Below are positions 8,126-16,167 of a stretch of DNA of 25,816 nt, one piece after another; within the stretch, counting starts at the first letter, position 1; each line of letters starts with the position of its first letter. The translations under genes and the position numbers were made by a program. The notes under the pieces are model-generated. The model saw only the letters and a program-made list of their open reading frames with translations, made no database searches and was not told where the DNA came from. The stretch is from a virus: positions 1 to 25,816 of IMG/VR virus record IMGVR_UViG_3300030450_001611; one strand, given 5' to 3'.

Positions 8126-8338
8126 ATGAAGATTAAATTAATAAGTAAGGATAAACCAATAACATCAAATTGGTGTTTTAAAAAAGAAGGATTTTGTTCT
8201 ACTTTATTAGAAGAAATAAATTCAGGTAAGCAAGTAGAGGTTGATAGAGTACCAAAACCTGCTTGGGAATATGTAGAAGAAGTTAAAACGGTAAAAAAGA
8301 AACAAACAAAGGGTAGTAACCCTAAAGGAGAAAAATAA
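8126..8338 (+). CDS. Small basic protein of the tail operon, 70 aa
   Basis: ATG follows a TAGGAGTAATT ribosome site; the stop overlaps the next start (TAATG). The first part, MKIKLISKDKPI, looks like a beta hairpin, two Cys residues follow (C17, C24), and the C-terminus is lysine-rich (KTVKKKQTKGSNPKGEK). Its function is unknown. Similar short proteins often precede the tail tube gene in siphoviruses. Confidence 0.65.
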   Translation: MKIKLISKDKPITSNWCFKKEGFCSTLLEEINSGKQVEVDRVPKPAWEYVEEVKTVKKKQTKGSNPKGEK

Positions 8339-9354
8339 TGGCTATAAATGATAAGGCTTACTCACCTAAGCAGTTCTCGTTTTTGATTGCTATGCAAGAT
8401 GATTGGGGAACTATTAATCCAGATTCTAGTGGGAGCCCTGATAATCCTTGGTTAGCAGTAGATGTAGATTCTGTAGGAAGTCCATCTTTAAATTTAAATC
8501 AAGTTTTAGAACCAAGAAATGGAAGTCGTATTTTACAGGCGACTGATTTTTTTCAAGATAAACTTAATAAAGTTATAGAAGTATCTGTGTCAGGCACAGC
8601 TACAACAGAAGTATTAGATATTCTGCTTGGTAATATCACACAAGGTGATACTGTTCCATATTTGATAACATCTGCTGGTGCAGTTCAAAATATGACAAGT
8701 GCAACAGAAAACCAAACAGCAAATCAATTATTATCTATTGCATACAAAAGTCCAGCAAGTGGTCACGCTATAGGTCTTAAAGATTGTTTTTGTACAGCTA
8801 TTTCTTTTAATGGTGATGCAGGAACAGAAGGTGGAAGGATTAAATTTTCTGCTACTTTCAAAACAGGAAGTCTACCAGTAATGAATCAAGCTGATATAGG
8901 AATAGATACAGCTATTTCATCAAATAATTACTATATGAGTTCTTGGGATGCTGATGATAGAATTATTGCAGGACATTCTAATGTATTAGTAAATTCATTT
9001 ACTTTAAACGTACAAAATGATGTTGTATTTGCAGGTCTTACATCAACAGGTTTTGAATCTGCTTCAAGAGTTGGAGAAGTTTCAGCTACTGCTGATTTTA
9101 ATGTTAAATATGATGACAATACAGATGTTATACTTGAAAATATGCACGACCAAGCAACAGGTGCTTCAGAAGGAGCAACATTAATGGCAACTGACGCTAC
9201 ACCATCAGACGGTGAATTTGAGTTCAAATTTGCAGGGTCAGTTATCACAAGTGCTGCTTTAAGTGAAGCTGATATGATGGCTTTAGATGTATCAGTAAAA
9301 GCTGTTGGATCAGGAATTGGATCAAGCACAGCATTATTTGAAATAGCTTGTTAA
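8338..9354 (+). CDS. Major tail (tube) protein
   Basis: The 338-residue protein is the likely tube subunit. Evidence is its position directly before the tail assembly chaperones and tape measure gene, its size, and its beta-rich sequence with an 'IEVSVSGTATTEVLDILLG' segment near residues 80-98. A later 'SFTLNVQNDVVFAG...STGFESASRVGEVSATADFNV' region fits an extended tube-forming sheet. No membrane span or catalytic motif is seen. It has a good AAAGGAGAAA ribosome site. Confidence 0.75.
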   Translation: MAINDKAYSPKQFSFLIAMQDDWGTINPDSSGSPDNPWLAVDVDSVGSPSLNLNQVLEPRNGSRILQATDFFQDKLNKVIEVSVSGTATTEVLDILLGNITQGDTVPYLITSAGAVQNMTSATENQTANQLLSIAYKSPASGHAIGLKDCFCTAISFNGDAGTEGGRIKFSATFKTGSLPVMNQADIGIDTAISSNNYYMSSWDADDRIIAGHSNVLVNSFTLNVQNDVVFAGLTSTGFESASRVGEVSATADFNVKYDDNTDVILENMHDQATGASEGATLMATDATPSDGEFEFKFAGSVITSAALSEADMMALDVSVKAVGSGIGSSTALFEIAC

Positions 9355-9375
9355 TTAAAATAAAGGAATAATACA

Positions 9376-9414
9376 ATGGAAATGAAACTTAAATCTGGAA
9401 AGATGTATCTATAG
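9376..9414 (+). other. Truncated leader frame of the first tail chaperone
   Basis: An ATG with a strong AAAGGA site reads MEMKLKSGKMYL and then stops at 9412-9414. The -1 frame immediately continues as WKDVSIDERDEMLDSVQYE into the gene at 9429. Adding back one copy of the 10-bp word GGAAAGATGT at 9397-9406 would fuse the two into MEMKLKSGKMWKDVSIDERDE. This is therefore probably the true start of the downstream gene, separated by a contraction, a sequencing or assembly collapse, or a frameshift site. Confidence 0.55.
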
Positions 9415-9428
9415 ATGAAAGAGATGAA

Positions 9429-9641
9429 ATGCTTGATTCTGTGCAGTACGAAATGGATTCTGATGGTAACGTAGGGCAAATTAAAATGATGCACTCTACT
9501 ATGACTAAATGGGTTCGTGTTGGTATTGATGGTGATACATCTGATAAGTTTCTAAAAACACTTACACTAGAGGATAGGATTGAAATATTTACTGAAATGC
9601 AGTCTTATTATTTAGTGGGGGAAGAGAAAGCCTCCAAGTAG
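9429..9641 (+). CDS. Tail assembly chaperone, upstream (gpG-like) frame
   Basis: This frame codes a 70-residue acidic helical protein (MLDSVQYEMDSDGNVGQIK...). It lies between tail tube and tape measure genes, where siphoviruses encode chaperones that coat the tape measure protein during tail assembly. The frame is actually open from 9393, with sense codons WKDVSIDERDE upstream of the first ATG, indicating that the natural N-terminus lies at 9376 in another frame. ATG 9429 has only a weak GAAAGAG site. Its end overlaps the open -1 frame of the next gene over 9596-9641, the classical arrangement for a G/GT frameshift pair. Confidence 0.65.
   Translation: MLDSVQYEMDSDGNVGQIKMMHSTMTKWVRVGIDGDTSDKFLKTLTLEDRIEIFTEMQSYYLVGEEKASK
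9615..9629 (+). promoter_or_regulatory. Candidate -1 ribosomal frameshift site
   Basis: In the upstream chaperone frame the codons GTG GGG GAA GAG AAA place the heptamer G GGG GAA over a P-site Gly codon that re-pairs perfectly after a -1 slip; A-site re-pairing is imperfect. Slippage here would yield ...LVGGRESLQVELTILSDGCGG..., joining the two chaperone frames without a start codon. The site lies in the 46-base window (9596-9641) where both frames are open. Confidence 0.4.
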
Positions 9642-9652
9642 AACTGACTATA

Positions 9653-10072
9653 TTGTCTGACGGCTGTGGAGGCTGTCCATATTGTGAATTTCCATACGAA
9701 GCACGATTACCTGTAAAGACAGAAAACGGATACGAAACACGAGAGTTTAGATCACAAGATGATGTTTGGGCAGTTATTGATTTAATTGCTCAAGAAACTA
9801 AAGAATTTAACGAACAAAAAGGAAAGGAGTTTGATGTGGCAAAAAGTATAGCAACACAAATCCCTTTCTTTGCGTGTGTAAATCACGTAAGAGATAAGAA
9901 GTATATGAAACTTCTTAATCAATATTTATATTGTACAGAGACAGGAACACCAGCATACTCAGGTAGTTATGGTGAGCAACCTGCAAGATGGGTACAATAT
10001 TTTTTTATAATTAAAAATGCGATGGCGAAAAAGAGTAAAATGATACAAGAGAAAGCGAAAAAAGATGTCTGA
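9653..10072 (+). CDS. Tail assembly chaperone, downstream (T-like) frame with CxxC cluster
   Basis: The only near-start is a TTG at 9653 with no recognisable ribosome site, and the same frame is open back to 9596 in sense-like codons (RESLQVELTI). The natural product is therefore probably a -1 frameshift extension of the preceding gene, as in lambda G/GT. The 139 residues contain a C-x2-C-x2-C cluster (CGGCPYC) near the start, which could bind a metal, then a helical region. The end overlaps the tape measure start by 8 bases. The chaperone role is inferred from arrangement; the metal site is unusual and unexplained. Confidence 0.65.
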   Translation: MSDGCGGCPYCEFPYEARLPVKTENGYETREFRSQDDVWAVIDLIAQETKEFNEQKGKEFDVAKSIATQIPFFACVNHVRDKKYMKLLNQYLYCTETGTPAYSGSYGEQPARWVQYFFIIKNAMAKKSKMIQEKAKKDV

Positions 10073-11963
10073 TATTATTGTAGAGTTTAAACCAAAAGGT
10101 GATAAAGAATTAGTTAGAGCTATAAAAGCATTACAAAAAGCTAAACTTGGCTTAAAAAATAGTACTGATAAAGCTACTAATAGTTTAGGTTTATTTGATA
10201 CTAAAACTAAACGAAACGCAAAAAGTATGAGTAATTTAAGTGTAGCTTTTTCAACAGCACGTTCCAAATTATTATTATTTAATTTTGCTATGGGTTTAGG
10301 TATTCAACAGTTAGCACAAATGGCTCAAGAGGCAGCAAAACTTGATGCTATGGAAACAGCTTTTAATAATTTAAGTGGTGGGTCATCAAATGCAGCTAAT
10401 TCAATAGAAAAATTAAGGGAAGCAACTAACGGAACTGTTTCAGATTTTAATTTATTCCAACAAGCAAATAATGCTATGATTTTAGGTGTAAGCAAAAATT
10501 CTGATGAAATGGCTCAATTATTTGATATGGCACAAAGACTTGGTAGGGCTATGGGTGTAGATACTAGACGTTCTGTTGAATCTTTAATTACTGGTATTGG
10601 TCGTCAATCAAGATTAATGCTTGATAACTTAGGTATTATTGTATCAGCAGAACAAGCATACAAAAGATTTGCTTTAGATAATAATCTACTAGCATCTGAA
10701 TTAACTGACGCACAAAAAAAACAAGCATTTTTTAACGAGGCATTAAGGCAAGGTGAAGCAGCATTATCTAAAACTGGTCAAGAAGTAGATTCTTCACAAG
10801 ATTCTCTTGATAGGTTGGGTGCATCTTTTCAAAACTTACAAGTAAGAATTGGGGAGGTTGCTATTGAATTTCTCCCACTAATTGACGGTACCACAAAGTT
10901 TCTTGACCTTGTTACAAGCGATAAAATTAGAACTGCTTTTAGTTTAATAACTAACATAGCATTAGCTTTTGTTGGTTTAAAAACTGCTGCTCTTGCAGCT
11001 AGAGTGATTTTAGGTGCTTTAAGTAAGGCTATAGCAAGAAATATTGCTTTTATTACCTCAGGAATTGCAGAGACAAGAACATTTGCACAAAGTATGTTAG
11101 TTTTAGGTAAAAGATTTGTTGATTTTTTAGGACCTGTAAAGAGTGCTGCATTATTTTTAGGAACATTTATAACTGTTGCTAAAGAATTTGTTTTTGGTAC
11201 TGATGAAACCACAGAAGCAGTAAATAAGTTCAATGGGGCTTTAATGTTAGCTCCACAATTTTTAGGGCAAATTAATTTTGTTATGGATGAAACTATACCA
11301 AAATTAGAGACTAAAAAAGAAAAGTTTGATAGATTAACTAAAGCCACACATAGTTATGCAAAAGAATTAGAAGGTTTACAAAAAGTAGAAACAGGAGGGC
11401 TTGATGTAACAGAGCAACATAATAAGTTGGAACAAGACAAATTAAAATCGTATTCAGCAGTAGCAAAAGCTGGTGCTGCCTTGGTTTCTGCTGGTGGAAA
11501 AAATGCTTTACAGGCAGCTAGGTTACAACAATTAGCAGCAATAATAGATACTTATGCAGCAGCTACCAAAGTAGTAGGTGCTCCTTGGGAAATGGCTAGA
11601 GTTATTGCCACAGGATTAGCTAATGTAGCTATGATTGAAAACTCAATGTCTCAAATGAGCTCTGCAGCAGGAGGTAGTGGCAATATTTACGGCTCATTTG
11701 AACACGGTGGTTATGTAGGTGGAAACAGACACTCACAAGGTGGTACTATTATAGAAGCTGAAAGAGGTGAGTTTGTAATGAGCAGAAATGCTGTAGAATC
11801 TATCGGCTTAGAAACCCTTAACCAAATGAATCAAGGTGGTGGTGGTGGAAGTATCAATGTAAGTGTCACAGGTAATGTTTTAACACAAGATTTTGTTGAA
11901 GGCGAACTTGCAGAATCAATTAAAGAAGCTGTCCGTAGAGGTAGTGATTTTGGGATTGGGTAA
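10065..11963 (+). CDS. Tail tape measure protein
   Basis: The 632-residue protein sets tail length and is ejected during infection. It has a long helical Ala/Lys/Leu-rich N-terminal half, hydrophobic segments near residues 65-87 and 285-318, a second helical region, and the C-terminal 'GGYVGGNRHSQGGT..EAERGEFVMSRNAVE' block (about 548-575) that is frequent in tape measure proteins of marine and other phages. By the usual rule of about 0.15 nm per residue it would specify a tail near 95 nm. The N-terminus (MSDIIVEFKPKGDKELVRAIKALQ) is typical of short siphovirus tape measures. Confidence 0.85.
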   Translation: MSDIIVEFKPKGDKELVRAIKALQKAKLGLKNSTDKATNSLGLFDTKTKRNAKSMSNLSVAFSTARSKLLLFNFAMGLGIQQLAQMAQEAAKLDAMETAFNNLSGGSSNAANSIEKLREATNGTVSDFNLFQQANNAMILGVSKNSDEMAQLFDMAQRLGRAMGVDTRRSVESLITGIGRQSRLMLDNLGIIVSAEQAYKRFALDNNLLASELTDAQKKQAFFNEALRQGEAALSKTGQEVDSSQDSLDRLGASFQNLQVRIGEVAIEFLPLIDGTTKFLDLVTSDKIRTAFSLITNIALAFVGLKTAALAARVILGALSKAIARNIAFITSGIAETRTFAQSMLVLGKRFVDFLGPVKSAALFLGTFITVAKEFVFGTDETTEAVNKFNGALMLAPQFLGQINFVMDETIPKLETKKEKFDRLTKATHSYAKELEGLQKVETGGLDVTEQHNKLEQDKLKSYSAVAKAGAALVSAGGKNALQAARLQQLAAIIDTYAAATKVVGAPWEMARVIATGLANVAMIENSMSQMSSAAGGSGNIYGSFEHGGYVGGNRHSQGGTIIEAERGEFVMSRNAVESIGLETLNQMNQGGGGGSINVSVTGNVLTQDFVEGELAESIKEAVRRGSDFGIG

Positions 11964-14900
11964 TGCTAGATTTACCAGATAAGTTTAAATTAGCTTTAGG
12001 TAATGGTGTAAGAACATCTTTATTTCCTTTAGTTGTTATCGGATCTAATGTTAGGCTTTCAATTAAGTCTGTTAATATAGATGGAGAATCTTATGATGCA
12101 CTTCTTTTAAGTTCTCCATCGATAAAATCTTCAGCCGACATCATAAACAACAAATACACAATCTCTAGTGTATCTTTATCTGTATCTAATTCTATGTATC
12201 ACGGCAAAATGTTTAGCGATTCTTTGCCTTCCTTGTTAAATGAAACTGCTGAAATTTATTATTGTGCTAATGGTATTACGTCTTTAGATGACTGCCTTCT
12301 TGTATACACAGGAACTCTTAGGCGTTATTCTCAATCGGCAGAATCTATAAAACTTACCTTAGAAGATTTAACAGAAGAAAAATTAACAACAAAAATACCT
12401 ACTACCATTATAGATGATGAAAGTCGCTATAATGAGGATGATATAGGTAAACCTTACCCTATGGTTTATGGTAAAGTTTCAAAAAGTCCTTTAATATTTT
12501 CGGAAAATAGATTAGAAATTGACAAGCCTTCACAGCCTATTGAAAGTTACTGGAATGATGAAAATCAAGTAGAATATGGAAATACTTATGTTGATGAATA
12601 TCACGATTTGTTAACATATGATTGGCTAAAACCATATTTTTATCTTTCTGTCTATAATGAAGGATTTAATCCAATACCTAATGAAGTTGTAAGAAATTGG
12701 GGTTCAAGAGCACACGATAATATTGTTGAGGATACTAAAATTTACAGATATGAAGGTGCTGGAGTAGGTAGTTCAGCAGCTATCGTGTTAGAAACAGATG
12801 TTTTAGCTTACGAAGAATATACTGAAGATACCGAGGGTAATTATGTTGGTGTTGGAGAAAAGGGTATACCAGCAAGAGTGTATAGACCTATTGTTGATGT
12901 TGGGTTTTTTGCTAAAAATTTTACAACTGCTCACATTGGTTCAGATGATAATGGTAATGCGATGTATATAGCAAATACTTCTAATAAGTTTTTTGGATTT
13001 TCTGGTCGTCCAGAAGCATCAGGAGGAACAGATCCCCACAATGATACCGAGGTTTTTGGTAATGTAACTTACGTAACTAATGGAGATATTGGTTATTCTG
13101 GTCTTGACAATACTGGAAGCCCTATGCAAGATAGGTATGATGTTTCTTGGGGTGGCAATGGTGATGAAAGCTGGTGGGAACCTACTGTAGTTAATGAAAG
13201 TGCTGGAACTTCAACAGAAGATGGTACGTGGGCTTATGAAGATGAAAATTGGGATGAAGGTAATCGTAAATTCCCTGTTTATTACATACAAAATGATAAT
13301 CGAAACACAGGTTTACATTTAGATGCAAAAAATTATACAAAAGTTGATAGTGGAGGTTTTGCTAGTTTAAAACTTGCACAAAACATAGGAGATTATAAAT
13401 GTGTAACAAAAATACTATATAATATAGATTATTTTATAGATAGTGATATTTTACACCTTAATAAACATCTCCATAATAATTCCAATAAAAGTTTTTATAG
13501 TACGTGGCACCCTTGTTCTTTTTGGTTAGATAAAGGTCTACCACAAGATGTTGCTGAAAGTATACAAAATAATACCTTAGATGATGTAGACCACACTAGA
13601 AATCGTTGGGACCATTACAATGGGTATGATAACTGGATTACCCCTTGTGAAGTACCTAATAATCAGCACCATTTTCTTAAAACTGTAGAACAAACTAATG
13701 ATTCTGATATAGCCACAGGTTGGAATGTTAATACTGACGATTCTGGGTTTGAATATGAAGGTAATAATTTTGACAATATAATTATTGGCTTTGATAGTAC
13801 AAATTCTTATGATTCTATCCAATGGGGAACTAGAAATCCTAGAGCTGCTAATTTTGCTATGTTTACAACTCACGCCAATTTAAAAGAAGTCTATATCTTA
13901 CAAGACTACATAATAAAAGGAATAGAAAAACAAAAATTTCATTCTGATATTCAAGGGAGAACATTAAACAACACCCTTGTTATGAATCCTTCTTCTATAT
14001 TGAAACATATCCTAGAAAAAGAGCTTGATTATGGTCTTTATACTAATTCAGAAATACTTGATACTAGCGATACTCTTGATACTGATTGGGAATTTTCTTT
14101 TACCCTTTCAGAACAAAAAGAAGCTAAAAGTGTATTTGAAGGGTTGTTTAAATCATCTTTATTTATACCTTCTTTTGATAGTGAAGGTAATTTTAAATTT
14201 ATAAATTTAAAACAAACTATGTCGGCTTCGGACATATCAGGTTATCCTATTATAAATAACCAAGATATTTTAAAATATTCATTTGAGCTATCTAAGCTAG
14301 ATGATGTATATAGTTCTGTTAATGTAAAATATAAAAAGAATTATGGTTCTGGCGAATTTGATAAGCGTACAGGATATTCTCTTGTAGATGTAGATGGAAA
14401 TTCTTATGATAACTATCAACAGTTGACTGAGCATTACTATGAAGATTCAAATGAAATATATGATGTGCAAGATTATTACAATACATCGGCAGAAGATACT
14501 AAACTAGAAGTAGAAACTGAATATGTTAGAGATGAATCTACAGCTAAAAAATTACAAAAAAGACTTTTAATGTGGCATATCAACCAGCACATAATAGTTA
14601 AATTAGACCTACCTCCAAGCTATATACACTTTGAAGCAGGAGATTATATTAGGTTTGAGGAGCTTGTTGGTGGTAAACTTGCTTTTGGTTATGATTATAC
14701 ACAAGCAGAAAGAAGAAACGGACAACTTATTTATCCTGTATTTTTTATTACTAAAGTTTCTAAGTCTTTAACAAAGGTAAGTATAGAGGCAATACAGATC
14801 CATCGTGGGGAGTACGGCTTCCCAGCAGAAGATGATAATGATGGTGGAGATATTGTAAATAGTGAAAAGGTAGAGATAACTGAAAACTGGCTATTTCCAG

Positions 14901-15580
14901 AAGAAGATTATTCTCAAAAGAAAATTTATGAAGAAGTGGAAGATGATTATTTAGACTTGTATCTTGACCATCAAGTATTAAGTAATGGAGCAATTACAGC
15001 TTCTGTTATGACTAATATGGATGAAAGTTGGCAATATGATATATGGGTTAAAAGAGTAAACTCTCCTGACGGTTTTATTTCATATTATGATTCTCTTGGA
15101 GAGCTACAAACAATCCATAACGGCAATTATGAAGCAGGAGATATTTCTGCAAAAGATTTAGTTTTTCATAGCTTACAAACTGAAGATAACGATAATTCGG
15201 AAACAGAAGATAATAACAACGGAACTATTAATATTGGCAAAAAATTTGTATTAGCTCCTTTTGGCTCTGTGATTGAATTTATATTGCAAGTTAAAAATAT
15301 TCACCAAGAAGATACAAAGATGTTTAGACAATTTGGTGAAGCAGATCCTCAAGTTAATCTTGGAGATATTAATGAAGATGGGATAGTTAATATTTTAGAT
15401 GTCGTTCAAATAGTTCAAGCAATTCAGTCAGACCAAGAAGATACTTTACCAGAACAAGCAGATATAAATCAAGACGGTATATATAATATTCAAGATATTG
15501 TTATGATTATTAATTATATACTCACAGGAAACTGGGATGGTGGCGATGACCAAGAAGGACAAGATGGAGGAATTAATTAA
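11963..15580 (+). CDS. Large tail-tip / baseplate hub protein with C-terminal dockerin-like domain
   Basis: The 1205-residue protein starts at an ATG overlapping the tape measure stop. The N-terminal ~180 residues ('KFKLALGNGVRTSLFPLV', then 'LTLEDLTEEKLTTKIP' and 'GKPYPMVYGKV') resemble tail-tip proteins that follow the tape measure gene. A region around 690-960 with 'SVFEGLFKSSLFIPSFDSEGNFKF' and 'HFEAGDYIRFEELVGGK' resembles baseplate hub/gpJ-type folds. Residues about 1133-1191 contain two matched loops, DINEDGIVNILD and DINQDGIYNIQD, each with D-x-N-x-D-G-x2-N-x2-D spacing and followed by a helix; this is a type I dockerin arrangement predicted to bind two calcium ions. An acidic Gly-rich tail follows. 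It probably forms the tail tip and contacts the host. Confidence 0.7.
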   Translation: MLDLPDKFKLALGNGVRTSLFPLVVIGSNVRLSIKSVNIDGESYDALLLSSPSIKSSADIINNKYTISSVSLSVSNSMYHGKMFSDSLPSLLNETAEIYYCANGITSLDDCLLVYTGTLRRYSQSAESIKLTLEDLTEEKLTTKIPTTIIDDESRYNEDDIGKPYPMVYGKVSKSPLIFSENRLEIDKPSQPIESYWNDENQVEYGNTYVDEYHDLLTYDWLKPYFYLSVYNEGFNPIPNEVVRNWGSRAHDNIVEDTKIYRYEGAGVGSSAAIVLETDVLAYEEYTEDTEGNYVGVGEKGIPARVYRPIVDVGFFAKNFTTAHIGSDDNGNAMYIANTSNKFFGFSGRPEASGGTDPHNDTEVFGNVTYVTNGDIGYSGLDNTGSPMQDRYDVSWGGNGDESWWEPTVVNESAGTSTEDGTWAYEDENWDEGNRKFPVYYIQNDNRNTGLHLDAKNYTKVDSGGFASLKLAQNIGDYKCVTKILYNIDYFIDSDILHLNKHLHNNSNKSFYSTWHPCSFWLDKGLPQDVAESIQNNTLDDVDHTRNRWDHYNGYDNWITPCEVPNNQHHFLKTVEQTNDSDIATGWNVNTDDSGFEYEGNNFDNIIIGFDSTNSYDSIQWGTRNPRAANFAMFTTHANLKEVYILQDYIIKGIEKQKFHSDIQGRTLNNTLVMNPSSILKHILEKELDYGLYTNSEILDTSDTLDTDWEFSFTLSEQKEAKSVFEGLFKSSLFIPSFDSEGNFKFINLKQTMSASDISGYPIINNQDILKYSFELSKLDDVYSSVNVKYKKNYGSGEFDKRTGYSLVDVDGNSYDNYQQLTEHYYEDSNEIYDVQDYYNTSAEDTKLEVETEYVRDESTAKKLQKRLLMWHINQHIIVKLDLPPSYIHFEAGDYIRFEELVGGKLAFGYDYTQAERRNGQLIYPVFFITKVSKSLTKVSIEAIQIHRGEYGFPAEDDNDGGDIVNSEKVEITENWLFPEEDYSQKKIYEEVEDDYLDLYLDHQVLSNGAITASVMTNMDESWQYDIWVKRVNSPDGFISYYDSLGELQTIHNGNYEAGDISAKDLVFHSLQTEDNDNSETEDNNNGTINIGKKFVLAPFGSVIEFILQVKNIHQEDTKMFRQFGEADPQVNLGDINEDGIVNILDVVQIVQAIQSDQEDTLPEQADINQDGIYNIQDIVMIINYILTGNWDGGDDQEGQDGGIN

Positions 15581-16167
15581 TGCCTTTATTAAAAAAAGTG
15601 TCAGAAGTAAAAAAATATGAAAAAAGACTATCATCTACTGGTACTGTAAATATTGTTTATGAAAATGGTGAATGTAGCATATCTTCTGATATGGATATTA
15701 TGGGTATAGAAATAAATTTTAGAGGAAAAGCTATTATAACGCCAAAACTTCCTGATGGTTGGTATTTAAGAGGAAGTCAAAAAAAGATTATAATATTTAC
15801 AATGCAAAATACCCCTATAAAAAACACGTCTTTATTTACATACGAAGGAACTATAACATTAACTGACGCTTTAAGTGTGAACACAGATTTAAAAAAGGTT
15901 AGAACAAATGTTTTAAAAGATAGGTCTGATTGGGGGGAGCAATATTGGGATTTAAGCTCAGAATCTGGTAATTGGGATAAATTTAAAGATATAAGACCGA
16001 AAGGTAAGGTTAATCAAACTTCTTATGTTATAGATGATGATTTACCTAAAATTGAAAAAACAAAAATAAGAAAAACAAAATTTAGAAAAAGAGTTGATAC
16101 AGACATACCCACACAAGAAGGTGGCTCGTCAGGTTCTAGTGGAGGTTCTAGTGGAGGAGGATATTAA
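15580..16167 (+). CDS. Tail protein with Gly/Ser-rich C-terminus, 195 aa
   Basis: Start overlaps the previous stop (TAATG). The first ~115 residues are beta-rich (TGTVNIVYENGECSISSD, then INFRGKAIITPKLPDGWYLRG). A lysine-rich linker (KIEKTKIRKTKFRKR) leads to a flexible GGSSGSSGGSSGGGY end, as seen in virion proteins with a hinge or adhesion tip. It is translationally coupled to both neighbours, consistent with a tail-tip assembly role. Function unknown beyond that. Confidence 0.6.
   Translation: MPLLKKVSEVKKYEKRLSSTGTVNIVYENGECSISSDMDIMGIEINFRGKAIITPKLPDGWYLRGSQKKIIIFTMQNTPIKNTSLFTYEGTITLTDALSVNTDLKKVRTNVLKDRSDWGEQYWDLSSESGNWDKFKDIRPKGKVNQTSYVIDDDLPKIEKTKIRKTKFRKRVDTDIPTQEGGSSGSSGGSSGGGY

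Noticed and set aside
10829-11347. 172-codon - strand frame under the tape measure gene
   Set aside because: Antisense shadow of helical Ala/Leu/Lys-rich coding sequence, no ribosome site.
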